Source: Meandrina meandrites (taxonomy: Eukaryota; Cnidaria; Anthozoa; Scleractinia; Meandrinidae). Taken from it: a DNA stretch of 64,000 nucleotides. How positions within the stretch are numbered: the first letter of the stretch is position 1; the number at the start of each line of letters is the position of its first letter. The notes below the pieces were generated by a model, which saw nothing but the letters and a program-made list of their open reading frames with translations, had not been told where the DNA came from and did no database searches. A program made the translations under genes and the position numbers. Positions 38,801 through 50,924 of the stretch are shown piece by piece. The DNA lies in the NCBI GenBank assembly GCA_963693305.1, contig OY855906.1, forward strand, positions 4,471,001-4,535,000, given 5' to 3'.

Positions 38801-41800
38801 TTTAGATGAATGTGGACTGAAAGAAAACAGGACGTACCTGGTAGCAGGGGGCATTCGAGGATACGGGTTTGAAGTGGCGTGTTGGATGGTGGAGAATGGA
38901 GCAAAGTCCATAGGTCTTATTGGCCGTTCAAAGCCCTCCGATGCCAAATGTGAAGAAGTACGAGAAATTGAAAGGAGGACTGGCGCAAAGATCCATATGT
39001 TCCAGGTAATTATTATGCCATTCTCAACTACAAATCCAATTAAATACAAAGCGTTATAACAGGGCGAAAAGCAAGACTTATAGTTTAATGTTCCAAAGTA
39101 TAAAAGTAAAGCAGGCAAAGTGGCTGGAATAGACTTCAGTGACTTCATGAGCTACCTACCTACCTACCTACCTACCTACCTACCTACCTACCTACCTACC
39201 TACCTACCTACCTACCTACCTACCTACCTACCTAAACAAAACAAGACAAAATTCAAGGCAGCGTTTTACATTTTCGTTTCTGTTAGATTGATATATCCAA
39301 CCAAGAACAAATTTTGACATTTCAAGAGCAGCTCCAGTCTCTTCCAAGTGTGGCCGGCATCGTGATCACTGCCATGGTTCTTAAAGATGAATTTCTCAAA
39401 GATTTGACATTTGAGAGCTTTACTGATGCAATGGCTCCTAAGATTAAAGGTAAGATACATTAATTACTATGGTATTTTTTTATCCCTACTTTCCGAAAAA
39501 AAAAATACCGCAAAGATTTGTTTTAGCGTCATCCTTTCAATTCTAGTTAGGATTCTATTAATGAGTCCGTGCATGTTTGGCTAAGCTCATCCTTCTCATA
39601 CTTTAAAGCTTCGTGGAAATTAAGGGCGAATCTATTTGCAACATACGCGTATAGCCGTCGCATTTGCCGGTTGGAAATTTTTATTGTTTTCAAACTAAAA
39701 AAAAATCCAACGAGCAAATGCAACGGATATACGCGTATGCTTCAAATAAATACGCCCTTAGTATGTTTTCAAATAATTTTAATTGCTTTTCAAAAGCAAG
39801 GATAAAAACTCCCATTGTGAAATACCCGACAGGCCTTTTAATTAAGCTTCAAATATATTGTGAAGCATAAGCGCCATATCTCTAATGTTCGCCCCCTCTT
39901 TAATTTGAGCTAATTCCATTAGAGCCCCGAGAGCTTAATCGGATCATTACCTGACGGTGACAGGCAATTTATTGTTAGGTTCCTTCTTACTGCACCAAAT
40001 TAGCTTGGAAATGGATCTGGATTTCTTTGTCATGTTTTCATCCATGGCTTCGGTCCTCGGTAGCATGGGACAATCGTCATATTCAGCCTGCAATGCTTTT
40101 CAAGATTCTCTTGCCCAGTACCGAAGACAAGTGCTCGGTCTACCTGGACTAGCGATAAACTGGGGACCAATTAGTGGAGCTGGCGTGATGGAGCGAGATC
40201 CTGGTGTCGCTAAGTTGATGTCCATGGCGGGGCTTGGCTTTATACATGCCAAGGATGGTACGTTAATAAAGTGTACATCTCAATATTCTAACATGGACTG
40301 TTAAAGGTTTAAACGTTCATTAACGTGGTACTTGAAATGGTTAACAATAATAACAATGTGACTATTTAAATGTGTAATGAACTTTTTTACATCAGAATTC
40401 GTGAACAAAACTTAATTGGCCTTGCTCGAGGTTGTCGTTAACTGGGTAATATTACCAAAGCCTTGTTGTTTATATTTTGTGAAAACCAGAGGTTAAATAT
40501 ACTTAATAACAATATAACTCGTGCTAAGGGTCCTTTTTTATTTTGTATTGAAACAGATAATCGATTGAATTTCGGGGCGTACCGAAGTTCAGTAGCGTGG
40601 ATTTATTTATTGTCTGGGTGAGCAGGGGCGTGGCCAAGGGGGCCCTTGGGTGCCCGTGCCCCCCCCCCCCCCCCCCTCCCCCGTTTATGAGATATTTTTT
40701 TAAGTAAAGAAAAGACAAACTTTCTAATTCAGGTGGCGAAGAAGCGCGAATCTGAAGAATCAACACGCCATTAATCTTTTCTAGTGCTGGGTAGTTACAT
40801 ACTCCATTTTTCAGGACCCAACATCTGCAGTGGACCATGTAAGTACCCTGGATGTGACACTGTGAGATACTCCTGCCCCCCCCCCCCCCCCCCCCCTCCA
40901 TTTGAAAATCTTAGCTACGCCCCTGAGTGAAAGTAGTGTTGCAAAGGACTATTTTGGAGTCTGTCAATTTCGACAACATGAACGGTAGCAGGAGAGTTAG
41001 TTTTTATAGTTAGATATATTCAGAGTAGATGGTCGTCTCCTTTACTTTGAAGATGACTATTACATGTATTGCTCAGGGTCATTGGCTAACGCACATCCTT
41101 CTCAAGACTTCTTACTCTCGGACGATCACACTAACTAGCTAGTTATCCACAGAACTAGCTAGAAACCTCCTAAGTGTGATCACATCTTATATATTATGGT
41201 TAACACTTAACACAGGCTGGTGTTAACCATAGATTATAAGATGAGGTCGTACATTCATAATTCGTAAATATTTTCAAAGGTGTTAAACACATGGCCAAAG
41301 TTCTTACAGAGGAACCAAGTCGCTTTCAAATCGCCCTGTGTGGCCTGGACTGGCCTCGATACATGAAAAGCTTTAAAGGGCTAAAGATGACGTCCCGAAT
41401 GTTGGTCATGAGAGCTGAAATCAATGATTCTGACAGTCAGGAGAACTCGTCAGAGTCTCTTGCGCAACAAATTATGCTTGGGAAGGATCCAGAAAAGAGA
41501 GGTGAGCTCGTCAAGGAGTACGTTGGTTTGGTAATGAGAGAATTTACAGGAATGTCCTCGAATTCAGAGACAGATCTTAACAAGAGCTTGTACAGCTACG
41601 GTATCGACTCAGCTACGGCTCTGACCTTGAAAATGCAGTTTGAATCGAATTTGCAAGTATCTTTTGAGGTGAGTTGCCTACATCCCCGTCATTAAAAATG
41701 TAGTTATTGTTCATCGTGGTGAATGATAGGAAAGACGGACATTTATCTGTTTGTCTCACGATGGAATCGCTTTGAGTTGTTGATCGCGACGTTTCAAATG

Positions 41801-44800
41801 CAATACTACTGCCAGTCTTCATCAGACGATGAGGTCGATTTTTTGCGTATCGCTATTTGTAGCATGTTGTTTCGCTACCATTGGCATTTCGATCCTCATT
41901 ATTATTCCGACCGTAAGATGTTGTTCGCTCGTAAGTCCCTCGATCGGCAGTTGTGCTTTTTGATCGTAGGTATCAGGAATTTCAATACTGATCAGTTTTT
42001 ATGATGAAGTCTTGGTCTCTTTACCTACGTGTGAAAAATCGCAACTCACAACGGGCTCAAGCTCAAAAGGCACAAATCGACCTCACGGCCTCGGTCGATG
42101 AACAAAGTCACAACAACTTGAATAAAACTCTTCGCTTCCATCAAAGGCATACGTGTGTGAATGTATGCGCGTGAGTGAGGTTTTCTGAAAATTTAAAAAA
42201 GGTATTAAGTTCCAAATGTTTCTTTGAATAGCAAAGGCGAAATGTTAAAAGTTCAATGATCACGTCACGTGACCGACAAAAATCTCCCAAGGTGAGTAGG
42301 GGAGTGACAGTGAGGGTCACTATCAATAAACTTAACCTCTTTCCAAATAGGAAATTTTTTTGTTGGCGTGCTTCGAAACTGCTGAGGTTGGTGATTTCAA
42401 CGTGAGAAAAACGAATAAATGTTCATCTTTCCTATCAATATTACCCTTATACGTTCAGTTCCGGTGTCCAGCAGACGGGCCAATAGAATGAACAAACTCA
42501 TAGACTAGCTCATCAACGGGAGAATATTGTTTTGACGTACCACAACTAATTATCGGTTCTACTATCTATCTTCTTTATTTGGCATTAACAGTTACCATGG
42601 TTACCACTTGCCAGTCATATACTGATTTGTATTAGCGTTTTTAAAAGAGCTTTTGTTATATACATACAACTAACTCGCAACAAATGTTGTTCTTCTCCCA
42701 GGTTTTCTACTTTATGCAGCCTGATACGACCCCACTTACACTCGCGAGAGACATCACAGCTGTGCTTAGCGGACAAGCATCCAGTGAACAGACTCAGAAT
42801 ACCGAAGACCAAGAAGATGGACCTGCGCAAACACAACCAACGGCGGACGGATCTATGTCAGCCCTCACATCAGGGAATCAGGTACAAGTTGTACCGCTGT
42901 ACACTCCTGCAGGCTCGGCTATAAAGTTCTTCTGTGTCCATCCATCACACCGCTATGCGTTGAATTTGGTGCCGATTTCTACGGGATTTCAAGGCCAGGT
43001 ATTTCCCGAATGTTATATTGGTGTGTCTCGATGTCTTAACCCTTATGGTGGTGGCAAACCAGGACACATTGTTGCTCATGACGTTTCTTGGGTGGGCAAA
43101 CGAACGGGAAACAAAACAACTGTTTTGCTTCCATGCTGCGCAAAACGGGAATATTTGTTGCGGACACAAAATGTTTCTGAAAGAAATCAAAAACATTTTT
43201 TGTGTTTCGGGCACAAATTTTGTGTCCACAACAAATGTTACGCGCGCAAGCAAACAGGGAAACATTTGTGTCCGCAACAATGTGTCCTCACATGCAACAT
43301 ACATATTCTCCTGTCTGGTCTCTATGCATCTGGTATAGTACTAGTTTGGGGAATTTAGATAAAATTAAGGCAATCTCTCGTTGGTGATTAGTTCCTTATT
43401 TTTAGCATTAAAAACAGTAGGCTGCATAGCAGTCAATTCGTTCGCTCGCTTGCTTGTTCGTACGCTCCGTGCGCTTGGAAAGGAAGTTGGAAAGAATTCG
43501 AAAGCTACGCAGGCTACAAATAAAATAAAATAAATATACAAATTGTCACTGTATTTAGCACCACTGTGCTCACAGAGGACACTGTAAATAAACAAAAAAC
43601 TTGTAAATAGAACAGAAACTTGTAAAAAATCCCAACAGCCTGGAAGCGGACCAGCTGGCTATTCACAAAGCGCGGAAGAGTTGAATTCTTGACCACCGAA
43701 CACAAATCCATCTAGTGGCAGGGAGGAGGATTTGAACCTGGGACCTCCAGATTACAAGTCCCCAGACTATACTGCCTCCTTACAAAGGCAGAATTTTCTA
43801 AGAAAACGGCCCGGGTGGGGGGGGGGGGGGGAACTCCAATAAATTTCGGATAGGGGTGTGCCGCGAAGGTTCTTAAACCCTGACCCTAGTTAAGGATAAA
43901 GAAAACGAAAATTGATATCCTTTTTAATGCCCAAACCCGAAAAATGACACCCTATTCAAGGGGGGGAGAAGCGTTCCATGACGACCCAAACAACGGCCAA
44001 CCGTGCACGGCAAAACACAAATCTTTACAAAATCGCTTTGCTACTAGTTGAACGGGTAGTTTATAGTTTAAACAGACGATTAACATTACATCAGTTTAAA
44101 CAGACGATTGTTACGTTTAGTTGGACATTTTTTTTAGCTGATAGAATTTAGGTACCCTATCTAAGGATTAAACACCGGGAACACAATGCCAAAAGGAGCA
44201 AAAATGATACCCTATTTAGGACCGAGAGCCTCAAAAACCATACCCTATCCCGCGGCACATACCTATGAAGCCCATATGAACGCGTTAATTTTGTCCAGTT
44301 TTAACCTGATTTATAGATTTATGTCGTTATTTTTACAAGAATGTTATGGAATAATGTAATAATGTGTGATGGACAATTTTTTTGTATTAGGATTTGGTAT
44401 CTTTCTATGCGCTGGGCTTTACTGACCCGACAGCAGTGAGTGAGGACTGGGGTAGTGTGCGTGAACTTGCCGCACATTACGTTCAACTGATCAGCGAGGA
44501 ACAGCGACACGGACCGTACTTTCTGGGCGGATATTCCTACGGAGGGCTTCTTGCCTACGAAATGGCGTCCTTGTTGACAGAGCAGAACCAGAGGGTGGAA
44601 TTTGTGGCCATGATTGACACATTTCCTTGGTCTCCGCGTTCACGGACTATCAGCACTAGACTAGCTTCTATTGAAGAGAATGCAAACTCGCCGCGTCGAC
44701 ATGTTCAGGTTCGTAAGAGAGGTGTTCATAGCAATGGAAATCCACTCAGTTATAGCATAGCGCTTACCTGACAAATTTAAAAGCCATCTTGCCTAAGGAA

Positions 44801-46080
44801 AGCTCTGCAGAATTGAACTGTAGATAACTTATTCCAGAATTTTCACACCGTCTTAGAAGACGAACTAAACCCCGGTATAGTCCGACGGACTGGACTATGC
44901 CGGGGTTAAGTTTGCCTGCGACACAGGTTACTACAGTGCGGTCTTTAGAAAAATCGAGTCAAAGGCAAGTGTTTGTAAATCTAATATAACAGGGACACGA
45001 ATTCTGTAAAAAAGGTATTAAACACCCTACTTGTGTTTGTCAAAGCCATGTCGTATGTTGATAACAAATAAATTAATCCGTTCTTGTCCTTCAGTTATAT
45101 TTTGAGAACTTTCTGGAAAAGCTGGCAGTAGATAACTTAAAGATGGATGCTGAAGAATATAAACACTTGACGGAGGAGCACACTCAAGACTGGATCATAG
45201 ACGAACTACAGAAAAGGAGCTTTGAGAAAGGACTCAAGGCCTACAATTTGAGGGCCCTCAGAGAGGCTCTTCACAGGAACCAGAGTATTGCCAATAGAAC
45301 GCATCAAGAATGGCAGCCTTCTAAGGTACGGAACAATTAAATACCACTCCACTCAATAAAACGAACAAACCGTATGAAGTTTCTACAGTTAATATTTAAC
45401 AATTATTCCACGAGCGCGCGTTGGATATGAGATGGTAGATAGTCAACAAGGCGCGTAGCGCCGAGTTGGCTATAACGATCTCATATCCAACAAGCGCGAG
45501 TGGAATTGCAATACTTGAGCTCCCAGCTGTTTTCGTTGACGCGTATCGGCCACGATATTTGTGGTCAATGGTATATGAGCTCATATACCATTGCCTGTTA
45601 ACCAATCAAAACTCACGAATTGCAATATACCATTGCTAGTTTTTAATAATTGAACATATAATTTGCAAACATGGCAAATAAAATCGTTACACATGACCAC
45701 TTGAATACTGCAGAACTTTCTTTAACCTCTTTTTCTATTATTAGGTTCGCTATCGAGGCCCTCTCACCTTCCTCAAAAGCCAAAACGACCGCTTCTCACC
45801 CAGGCTTTCCTCATCAGACAGCATTGAAGAAATATGGGGCCACCTGGTAGATGGGGGCATAACAATGCTCGTTTGTCCTGGTGACCATTTTTCCTTGAGC
45901 GAATTGCCTAATGGTCACGTGACAGGCAGTATCCTAGCAACAGCCCTCGCATTCACCTACCGCATGTTGTTCCCGGAATTCCCCAGACCTACAAGGACAT
46001 TCCACCAAAGACGAGCCGTGGAAAAACTTTGCAGCGGAGTAGATGTGTTTCTTCACTTAAAGAAAGGTAATCTGCAATAG
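30305..46080 (+). CDS. Patched/RND-like module fused to animal FAS-like polyketide synthase, ten exons
   Basis: The exons read here are 30305-36017, 36142-36298, 36565-39005, 39287-39449, 39979-40257, 41280-41668, 42702-42998, 44391-44708, 45095-45325 and 45745-46080. All introns are GT-AG and all phases match, giving about 3,440 residues. At least one upstream exon with the start codon was not found. Order: Patched-like membrane domain, KS, AT, DH, pseudo-MT/KR region, ER, KR, ACP, TE. The enzyme part has the layout of animal fatty acid synthase and FAS-like PKSs, and should build a reduced acyl chain released by the TE. The Patched part would anchor it in a membrane. The fusion lies in a single uninterrupted exon, so it is not a mis-joined gene model. 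The product is unknown. Confidence 0.9.
32980..34285 (+). other. Ketosynthase domain
   Basis: GISIVGISCRFPG opens the domain. Catalytic Cys is in DTACSSSL (codon 33510-33512), with His in EAHGTGT (about 33914-33934) and His in KSNFNHTES (about 34028-34053). All three condensing residues are present. Confidence 0.93.
34600..35490 (+). other. Acyltransferase domain
   Basis: It begins FMFGGQGSQW. Nucleophile Ser is in GHSLGEF (codon 34887-34889), and the second His lies in AFHSTHM (about 35206-35223). The substrate cannot be stated with confidence from this reading. Confidence 0.92.
35765..37060 (+). other. Dehydratase domain (split by two introns)
   Basis: Catalytic His is in LKDHAFIQGGAVMPG (codon 35868-35870), and catalytic Asp is in HPCILDACLQ (about 36783-36812, third exon). 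The short second exon 36142-36298 supplies the middle of the hot-dog pair. Both active residues are present. Confidence 0.85.
37060..38820 (+). other. Linker (pseudo-MT/KR region) and enoylreductase domain
   Basis: The region 37060-37800 has the position and length of the inactive structural part of animal FAS. From about 37840 the sequence follows the ER fold, with a divergent nucleotide-binding loop (EANRGPGPAAVVLANTLG, about 38180-38235). The usual Gly-Gly-Val-Gly form of that loop is not kept, so reductase activity is uncertain. Confidence 0.7.
38825..40257 (+). other. Ketoreductase domain (across three exons)
   Basis: The Rossmann motif is TYLVAGGIRGYG (about 38833-38868). It continues in exons 39287-39449 and 39979-40257, with Ser in MFSSMASVLGS and catalytic Tyr in SSYSACNAF (codon 40080-40082). 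NADPH-dependent reduction is expected. Confidence 0.85.
39152..39233. repeat. TACC tetranucleotide microsatellite (intron)
   Basis: About 20 units of TACC inside the intron between the third and fourth recognised exons. Confidence 0.95.
40623..40924. mobile_element. Short hAT-like element in intron
   Basis: It starts CAGGGGCGTGGCCAAGG and ends TTAGCTACGCCCCTG, imperfect terminal inverted repeats, with a long poly-C tract inside each end (about 40659-40680 and 40876-40897). There is no coding sequence. The target duplication is unclear. Confidence 0.55.
41280..41668 (+). other. Acyl carrier protein exon
   Basis: The phosphopantetheine Ser lies in YGIDSATAL (codon 41609-41611), within a four-helix pattern. 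Confidence 0.85.
41730..42180. repeat. Possible Penelope-like or LTR remnant in intron
   Basis: GCGACGTTTCAAATG followed by CAGTCTTCATCAGACGATGA is the motif pair often seen in terminal regions of Penelope-like elements. No protein-coding remnant was seen. Confidence 0.3.
43675..43790 (-). repeat. tRNA-derived SINE fragment
   Basis: On the minus strand the sequence has a tRNA-like B box (GGTTCAAATCC) and an upstream ACTTGTAATCT loop-like segment. It is degenerate and lies inside an intron, so it is not called as a functional tRNA. Confidence 0.45.
43809..44265. repeat. GGGTACTCCCATAAAT-type MITE, copy 2
   Basis: It opens with a poly-G tract and AACTCCAATAAATTTCGGAT and ends near ACCATACCCTATCCCGCGGC. 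It is the same family as 22724-22815 and about 52017-52430. Confidence 0.55.
44868..44907. repeat. Perfect-arm hairpin in intron
   Basis: Arms AACCCCGGTATAGTCC and GGACTATGCCGGGGTT (one mismatch) enclose 8 nt. This is a short foldback element. Confidence 0.7.
45405..45515. repeat. Foldback MITE in intron
   Basis: Arms around TTGGATATGAGAT and ATCTCATATCCAA, with GCGCG blocks at both edges and a central GGCGCGTAGCGCC palindrome. Confidence 0.65.
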
Positions 46081-46433
46081 AACCTGTCTCAATATCTCTT
46101 GATAAGTAAGTAAGTAGTGCTTTATTTATAACTCGGATTGAAGAGTAGCGCATAAGCGCTAGTATCTCCGAGACCAAAAATGAATAAATAAAAGAAAATA
46201 ACAAAAATACCTACATTGATTATAATAGAGATACATTATATAGATTTAAAAGATAGAAAACATATACTCTATATACTAATTTACTTCACTGCCGATCATT
46301 CTTTTTGCCGTTTGAGATTGTTTGAGAAGCTAAGTTAAAAATATACCGAGATACACAAGAAAAGTAATGATTTGATTCGTGGAATAATACTCGCAGATGA
46401 CAGAAAGCCATTGGGAATTGTGGATGACTAACT

Positions 46434-47384
46434 ATGGCGAGGATGGAAATAGACAACAGTATCGTCGAATTTGAAAACAAGGAAGGCCCGCAGTTTTCAA
46501 GTTCGACTGGATTTCTTTTGAAGTTTTCGATCTCAGGGTTAGCAGGGATTATTGCTTGGCGAGCTAAACTAAAAGCTGGGAAGGATGGAATGTTTTTGTA
46601 TAAAAATTCTCTTGAGTTCAATGGTAACGTTTTTAAGCAGCAGATAATTTACTCCTAGCGTATTGCCACATTGATAGTGTTTATATTCTTGAATAATTGG
46701 GTTATTTCTGACAGTTATATCACAGTTGTCCCTTGATGCTTATTTCAATTCCAGGAAACAAAAGGCCACACTTTGGAGAACTTCTTTTTGAGGAAAATAC
46801 TTACAAACTCGAGTTGAGGTCAAAGGCCGACGAAGGAGAAACGAATGAGAACAAGAAAACCAAAAAGATAATTGAACTTAAAGGTACCATAACTAAATTA
46901 TCATTATAAAGGTTCTTTAAAGACTGATAGAGATGTTCATCTAAGTTAACGCGATTTTCGTTCCCCCCCCCCCCCCCTCCTCCCCCGCCGCCCCCTCCCT
47001 ACTCGGGGATTTTTTTTGAGCAATTGTTAATTAGAAATATATATGAATAACGTCTTCCTCATACACATGTTAGTCTAAAATAGGTCACTCTTAGATTTGG
47101 TTTTATATCGACAAATACCTAATTATCGGAAGACATTTCTCTAACAAGAATCGTTCTTTTCAGACCTGCGCATGGTCCAACCAGGAAGACTCGTCCCCAG
47201 TGCCCTGAAGTACGCCTGGCGCAAGCGTAGAGTTGGAGCACATCAAAGTGGGAACCTGGGACAGGTCGCTTCCGTCATAACAGGCAAACGAGTCTACAAC
47301 TTGGAATTCACTGATTATTCCGATTTAAAAGCATTTTACAACATGATAGAAGCTGTATTTGCAGTAACATTGTTGACCAGTTAG
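46434..47384 (+). CDS. Small three-exon gene of unknown function
   Basis: The exons are 46434-46623, 46755-46883 and 47164-47384, with GT-AG introns and matching phases, about 180 residues. The sequence has a mildly hydrophobic SGLAGIIAW segment near residue 35 and a basic end with RRVGAHQSGNLGQVASVITGKRVYNLEF. I recognise no family. It starts 354 bp after the stop of the polyketide synthase gene on the same strand. It may be an independent gene or further 3' exons of that gene. Confidence 0.5.
46964..46978. repeat. Poly-C tract in intron
   Basis: A C run followed by CT-rich sequence in the second intron of the small gene. Confidence 0.7.
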
Positions 47385-48632
47385 AATTGTAGTGGCATAC
47401 TCATAAGTCAAATATTTCTGTAACGGTAACTTGACCATGCGATGCTAGAAAAAGCTGGTATTTTTTTATTATTATTATTTTTGAAAAACGTAAGCTACAA
47501 ACAGAAGCATATGCTATACAGAGATCGTTGGATTGCAGCTAAAAAAAATAATTTTTTGTAAAATGTGAAGTGCGAAGCAATTATACAAAACGATTATCAA
47601 GGGATTATTACAGGAAAAGCTTCTGACTAAAAGAAACGAAAACTAATTATCATATGAAAGGGTTTGTGATTGGTTCTTCGTTCGCTGATTTATAATGGAA
47701 ATAGGAATGATTGGAGTGCAAATTGGTCTGGAATCATATAGACAACGAACAGTCCCACTTTTTCTCAGTTCGTCAAGCGTGAAGAGAAATAAGAGCTTGT
47801 GGAAAAAAGGTTGCATAGGCGGGGGGGGAGCCCCCAAGCCTTTCGTGCCAAAAAAAAAGTTGGGGAAAAAATTGGTTTCGCAAAATGTTCAGTCTCGGAG
47901 CGTACATCTTCTTCCCTCCGACTGCTCAAGGACAACCTAAAAAGCACCATGAAGCAGGATCGTCCACACAACTGCCCTGTTATGCATTATCACAAATCGA
48001 TTACGGGCACACTGGACACTGTTAAGATTGCAAAGAGTTTTGCTTGTGCCAACGAACTCTTCAAAAGACCCAAGACATTATGGGAAATCCGAGTAAGGGT
48101 ATGCACTCGGCTAGTGTACGATGAGCCCCCCAAAAAACGCTCAACGCTCAAAACGCTCCGCCGCCTCTAGGCTGCGCGAAATATGGGGGATCGACAGACG
48201 CACGAAAAAAAAAAGAGGGGGACCACTGAGAAAGCCAGAGAGTTTGAAGTATGCTCTTAGCTCTTACAAGGCAGACATATGATCGGTTATGATTCACGTT
48301 CGACAAACTAAGAAAAACGAAGGATTGGTTGTATTTTAGCTATCGTACGAGAGATTCACAAAATTGAATCGCGGGATTCCGATGTTTTAATCACAAGTGT
48401 TATATACAGACAGAATTGGGCAACGTGAAGTGTTGTAATACTGTTAACCACAACTTAAACAAAAATTCGACGAAAGGAAAAAATGCCAATCTGGTTAAGT
48501 ATAAACCGAGAAGCATAATAAGAGGAATCCATTCAAGTGTAGCTGTCAGTCGTCTTAGTACACCAGTAATGACGCGCACTGTCCAATTTCACAGGCATTA
48601 TGTGTACACAGGCAAGACGCGTCCTATTAGTG
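47385..48632. other. No gene recognised
   Basis: Only short ORFs are present. The longest, around 47799-48170, contains a low-complexity start with a GGGGGG tract and shows no domain. Confidence 0.45.
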
Positions 48633-49470
48633 CTCCAATCGGACCAGCTGATAACAAATCAGATTTGAAAATTTTGCCATAGTTTTGTCTAGTTTAGAGC
48701 TGTCAACTAAGCTTTCAAATGTACTTTGATTTACTAATCATGGAATAGTACACATGTATCATGGCACAGTCACGCAAGTAGCGGTTGCGTTAGTTTTATA
48801 GTTCGTTTTGGTATTTCATTACGATTTGTTTTTTGGTGCTGGGGTAGTGGGGTCTTTTTACATTTAAATTATTAAACATAACTGAGTTTTCAGTCAGATT
48901 AGCCTTTGGCTGCCAAAATAGCTATATAACTAGCTAACGTAAAGGAAACTAGTTAGTTTTTAAAGGAACTACGTCACGGGGATTTCGCAGATTTTTGGTC
49001 TAAACTGTTCTGAAATAGGTTTAACCCATGAAGAACATTTATCTTTGAACATCAAACAAAGGCTATAAATATTAATTTTTTTGAAGAAGCTCGAAAACAA
49101 CTTGAAAAGTTTAGCCTTAATTTTTCAAGACGGTTATTAACAGTTTCAGTGCTCTAATGTAGCAATTGTTAACAAAAATGGCCCATTATTTTTAGGTTTC
49201 CTACACCACAAATATAAATTTTTTGCTGTTTAAAAATCTGTTACAATCCGTGACAAAGCTCCTTTAAGCTAAAACACTTACTTATCATGGAAAATGTTGC
49301 TCGCTTCAAATTGCTCTTGTGCGGCTATAATTCAGATTTACACCTAAAAGAAGCACTTTTTGAAATAAATCGTCCTTCTCTATTAATACTCAGCAATAAA
49401 GTGTATTATTGAATGTTTAAAGATGTTGTCACTCGGATGTTAGATTGCTAGTTTCCACTGGTTACTGTTA
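48633..49470. repeat. Dispersed repeat, right copy (matches 1-395)
   Basis: It is collinear with the window start and is interrupted by two extra blocks. Confidence 0.6.
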
Positions 49471-49512
49471 CTCTTCATCAGAGTTTGACTGCCGTTATAG
49501 CCTTAATCGACT

Positions 49513-49540
49513 ATATGGTCCGCACTGTAAGATGCGGACC
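49513..49540. repeat. Small hairpin
   Basis: GGTCCGCA and TGCGGACC arms around 8 nt, followed by T6. It resembles a terminator hairpin but sits in a repeat-rich eukaryotic context and is probably part of a MITE. Confidence 0.4.
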
Positions 49541-50149
49541 GTTTTTTCGCCTTCGATTTATGGCCAAAACTCGAAGCAAGAAAAAAAAGGAAAAAAGAAA
49601 TTAGCGCTTTAAATTTAAATTTTAAAATTTAAATTGCGCTTTAAATTTTTTATTCGCCTACTCTTTACAAACCTTATTTTAAGCCTCTTCATTCGGAGGT
49701 CGTCACGTGTCTGACTTGAGTCCTACGCATGTTGCTCAACCTGGCCTCTACATGCACCGGGGAGGTTTTCCGCGGCTTCGAAAGGTTCTGAAAAATCGAG
49801 TTTGAAGTTTCGAAAATGCTCTTTGCTCAGAGTGCAAACGTTTTAAGTAAGTTTTAAAACCAATTTTAGGACATTCTGATTAACAAACCTGCAAAATGTT
49901 TACTACCAATATCATGACATTGACTTTGTCTTGCGACGTATTCAAACAAATCTCGTGTGAGGAAAACAAAAATGTCGCTCACCGTAACTTTGTCAAATAT
50001 TTCGTATTCTTGGAACTCGACTATGTCGAGTTTGCAGAGGATGTTGGAAGAACGGCTCGTTGGAAGAACGGCTCGTGATTTACAAGCATTTCTCGTGTTC
50101 TCCCAACATCCCGCGGGGTTTTATTGCGCCGGTAAGCCCCTAGTAAGTG

Positions 50150-50380
50150 TGGTCTATTGATTAATTAGATTCATCATCCAACTACTCTATTTTACCCGCT
50201 CGCATTTTTGTCCTAAAATTTCGTAGGCGTGATTTTAGATTCGTAAACGAATATTTACGCCGGTTTCATCTCGTTTCCTGTGAGCAATTTTTTTTTGTGC
50301 CATAAGATATTCAGATTAACCGTGAGTGATTAAAATTTAGCTTGTACCTACATGGGCCACTCTAAACACAGGTAGCCAAA
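50150..50380 (-). repeat. Dispersed repeat, inverted copy of 26065-26370
   Basis: The reverse complement shares the GGTTTCATCTCG, TATTTACGCC and GGCCCATGTA-type blocks with the first copy. Confidence 0.6.
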
Positions 50381-50787
50381 GCTTAGGATACGACTGAAAA
50401 TAAATAAAATGATCTAAAATTGTCAAATGTTTATTGTTTTATCAATCTTATATTACATATTCATGTGAGCTTTGAAAATTAGCATAATATGCTAATTCTA
50501 AAATTGCTCCCTACTAGTCTAAGCGAAGCGAAAGGTAGCACACTCGAACCGCCAGAATGCCGACCCGTGTTCATGAAATGAGCTGTAATTCTCAAAGTTT
50601 GCTATCTTCCCCTCAAAACGCCTCAAATTCAAAGGCTTCGATAGTCATTCTATAAATACATACCGAATAAGTGCCCAATGTTACATCCTTTCCCCGTCAA
50701 AACGACAATAATTTAGTGGTAAACCTCCACGAACCATCCGCGGCACGAGCGCCTCTGCAATTTTTCTCATTTAATCATATGCAATTT

Positions 50788-50920
50788 GGAACCACAAAAG
50801 CCACTTTCTAGGGGAGGTGTATGCAATGTCGCGTGCGACACATGATCTGATTACACTTCATCACGTATTGCACGCGGCATTACATACACCTCCCCTAGAA
50901 AGTGGTTTTTGTGGTTTTGG
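50788..50920. repeat. Foldback MITE
   Basis: The arms of about 38 bp (each holding CACTTTCTAGGGGAGGTGTA or its inverse) enclose about 55 nt. Confidence 0.75.
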
Positions 50921-50924
50921 GTGG

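Larger units (their letters stand above)
42702..46080 (+). other. Thioesterase exons
   Basis: The exons at 42702, 44391, 45095 and 45745 encode a type I thioesterase. The nucleophile is in GGYSYGG (Ser codon 44535-44537), and the catalytic His is in PGDHFSL (codon 45886-45888). The gene ends at TAG 46078-46080. A GT just before the stop (46066) could in principle splice onward, but no better continuation was found. Confidence 0.8.

Noticed and set aside
43675..43790. Functional tRNA gene
   Set aside because: Only a B box and part of the anticodon region are recognisable, and no cloverleaf can be built. A SINE relic is more likely.
47799..48170. ORF of 123 codons
   Set aside because: It opens with a poly-G tract, lacks domains and sits in repeat-like DNA with no splice support.
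49513..49545. Rho-independent terminator
   Set aside because: A hairpin followed by T6 is present, but the context is eukaryotic repeat DNA without a gene ending there.
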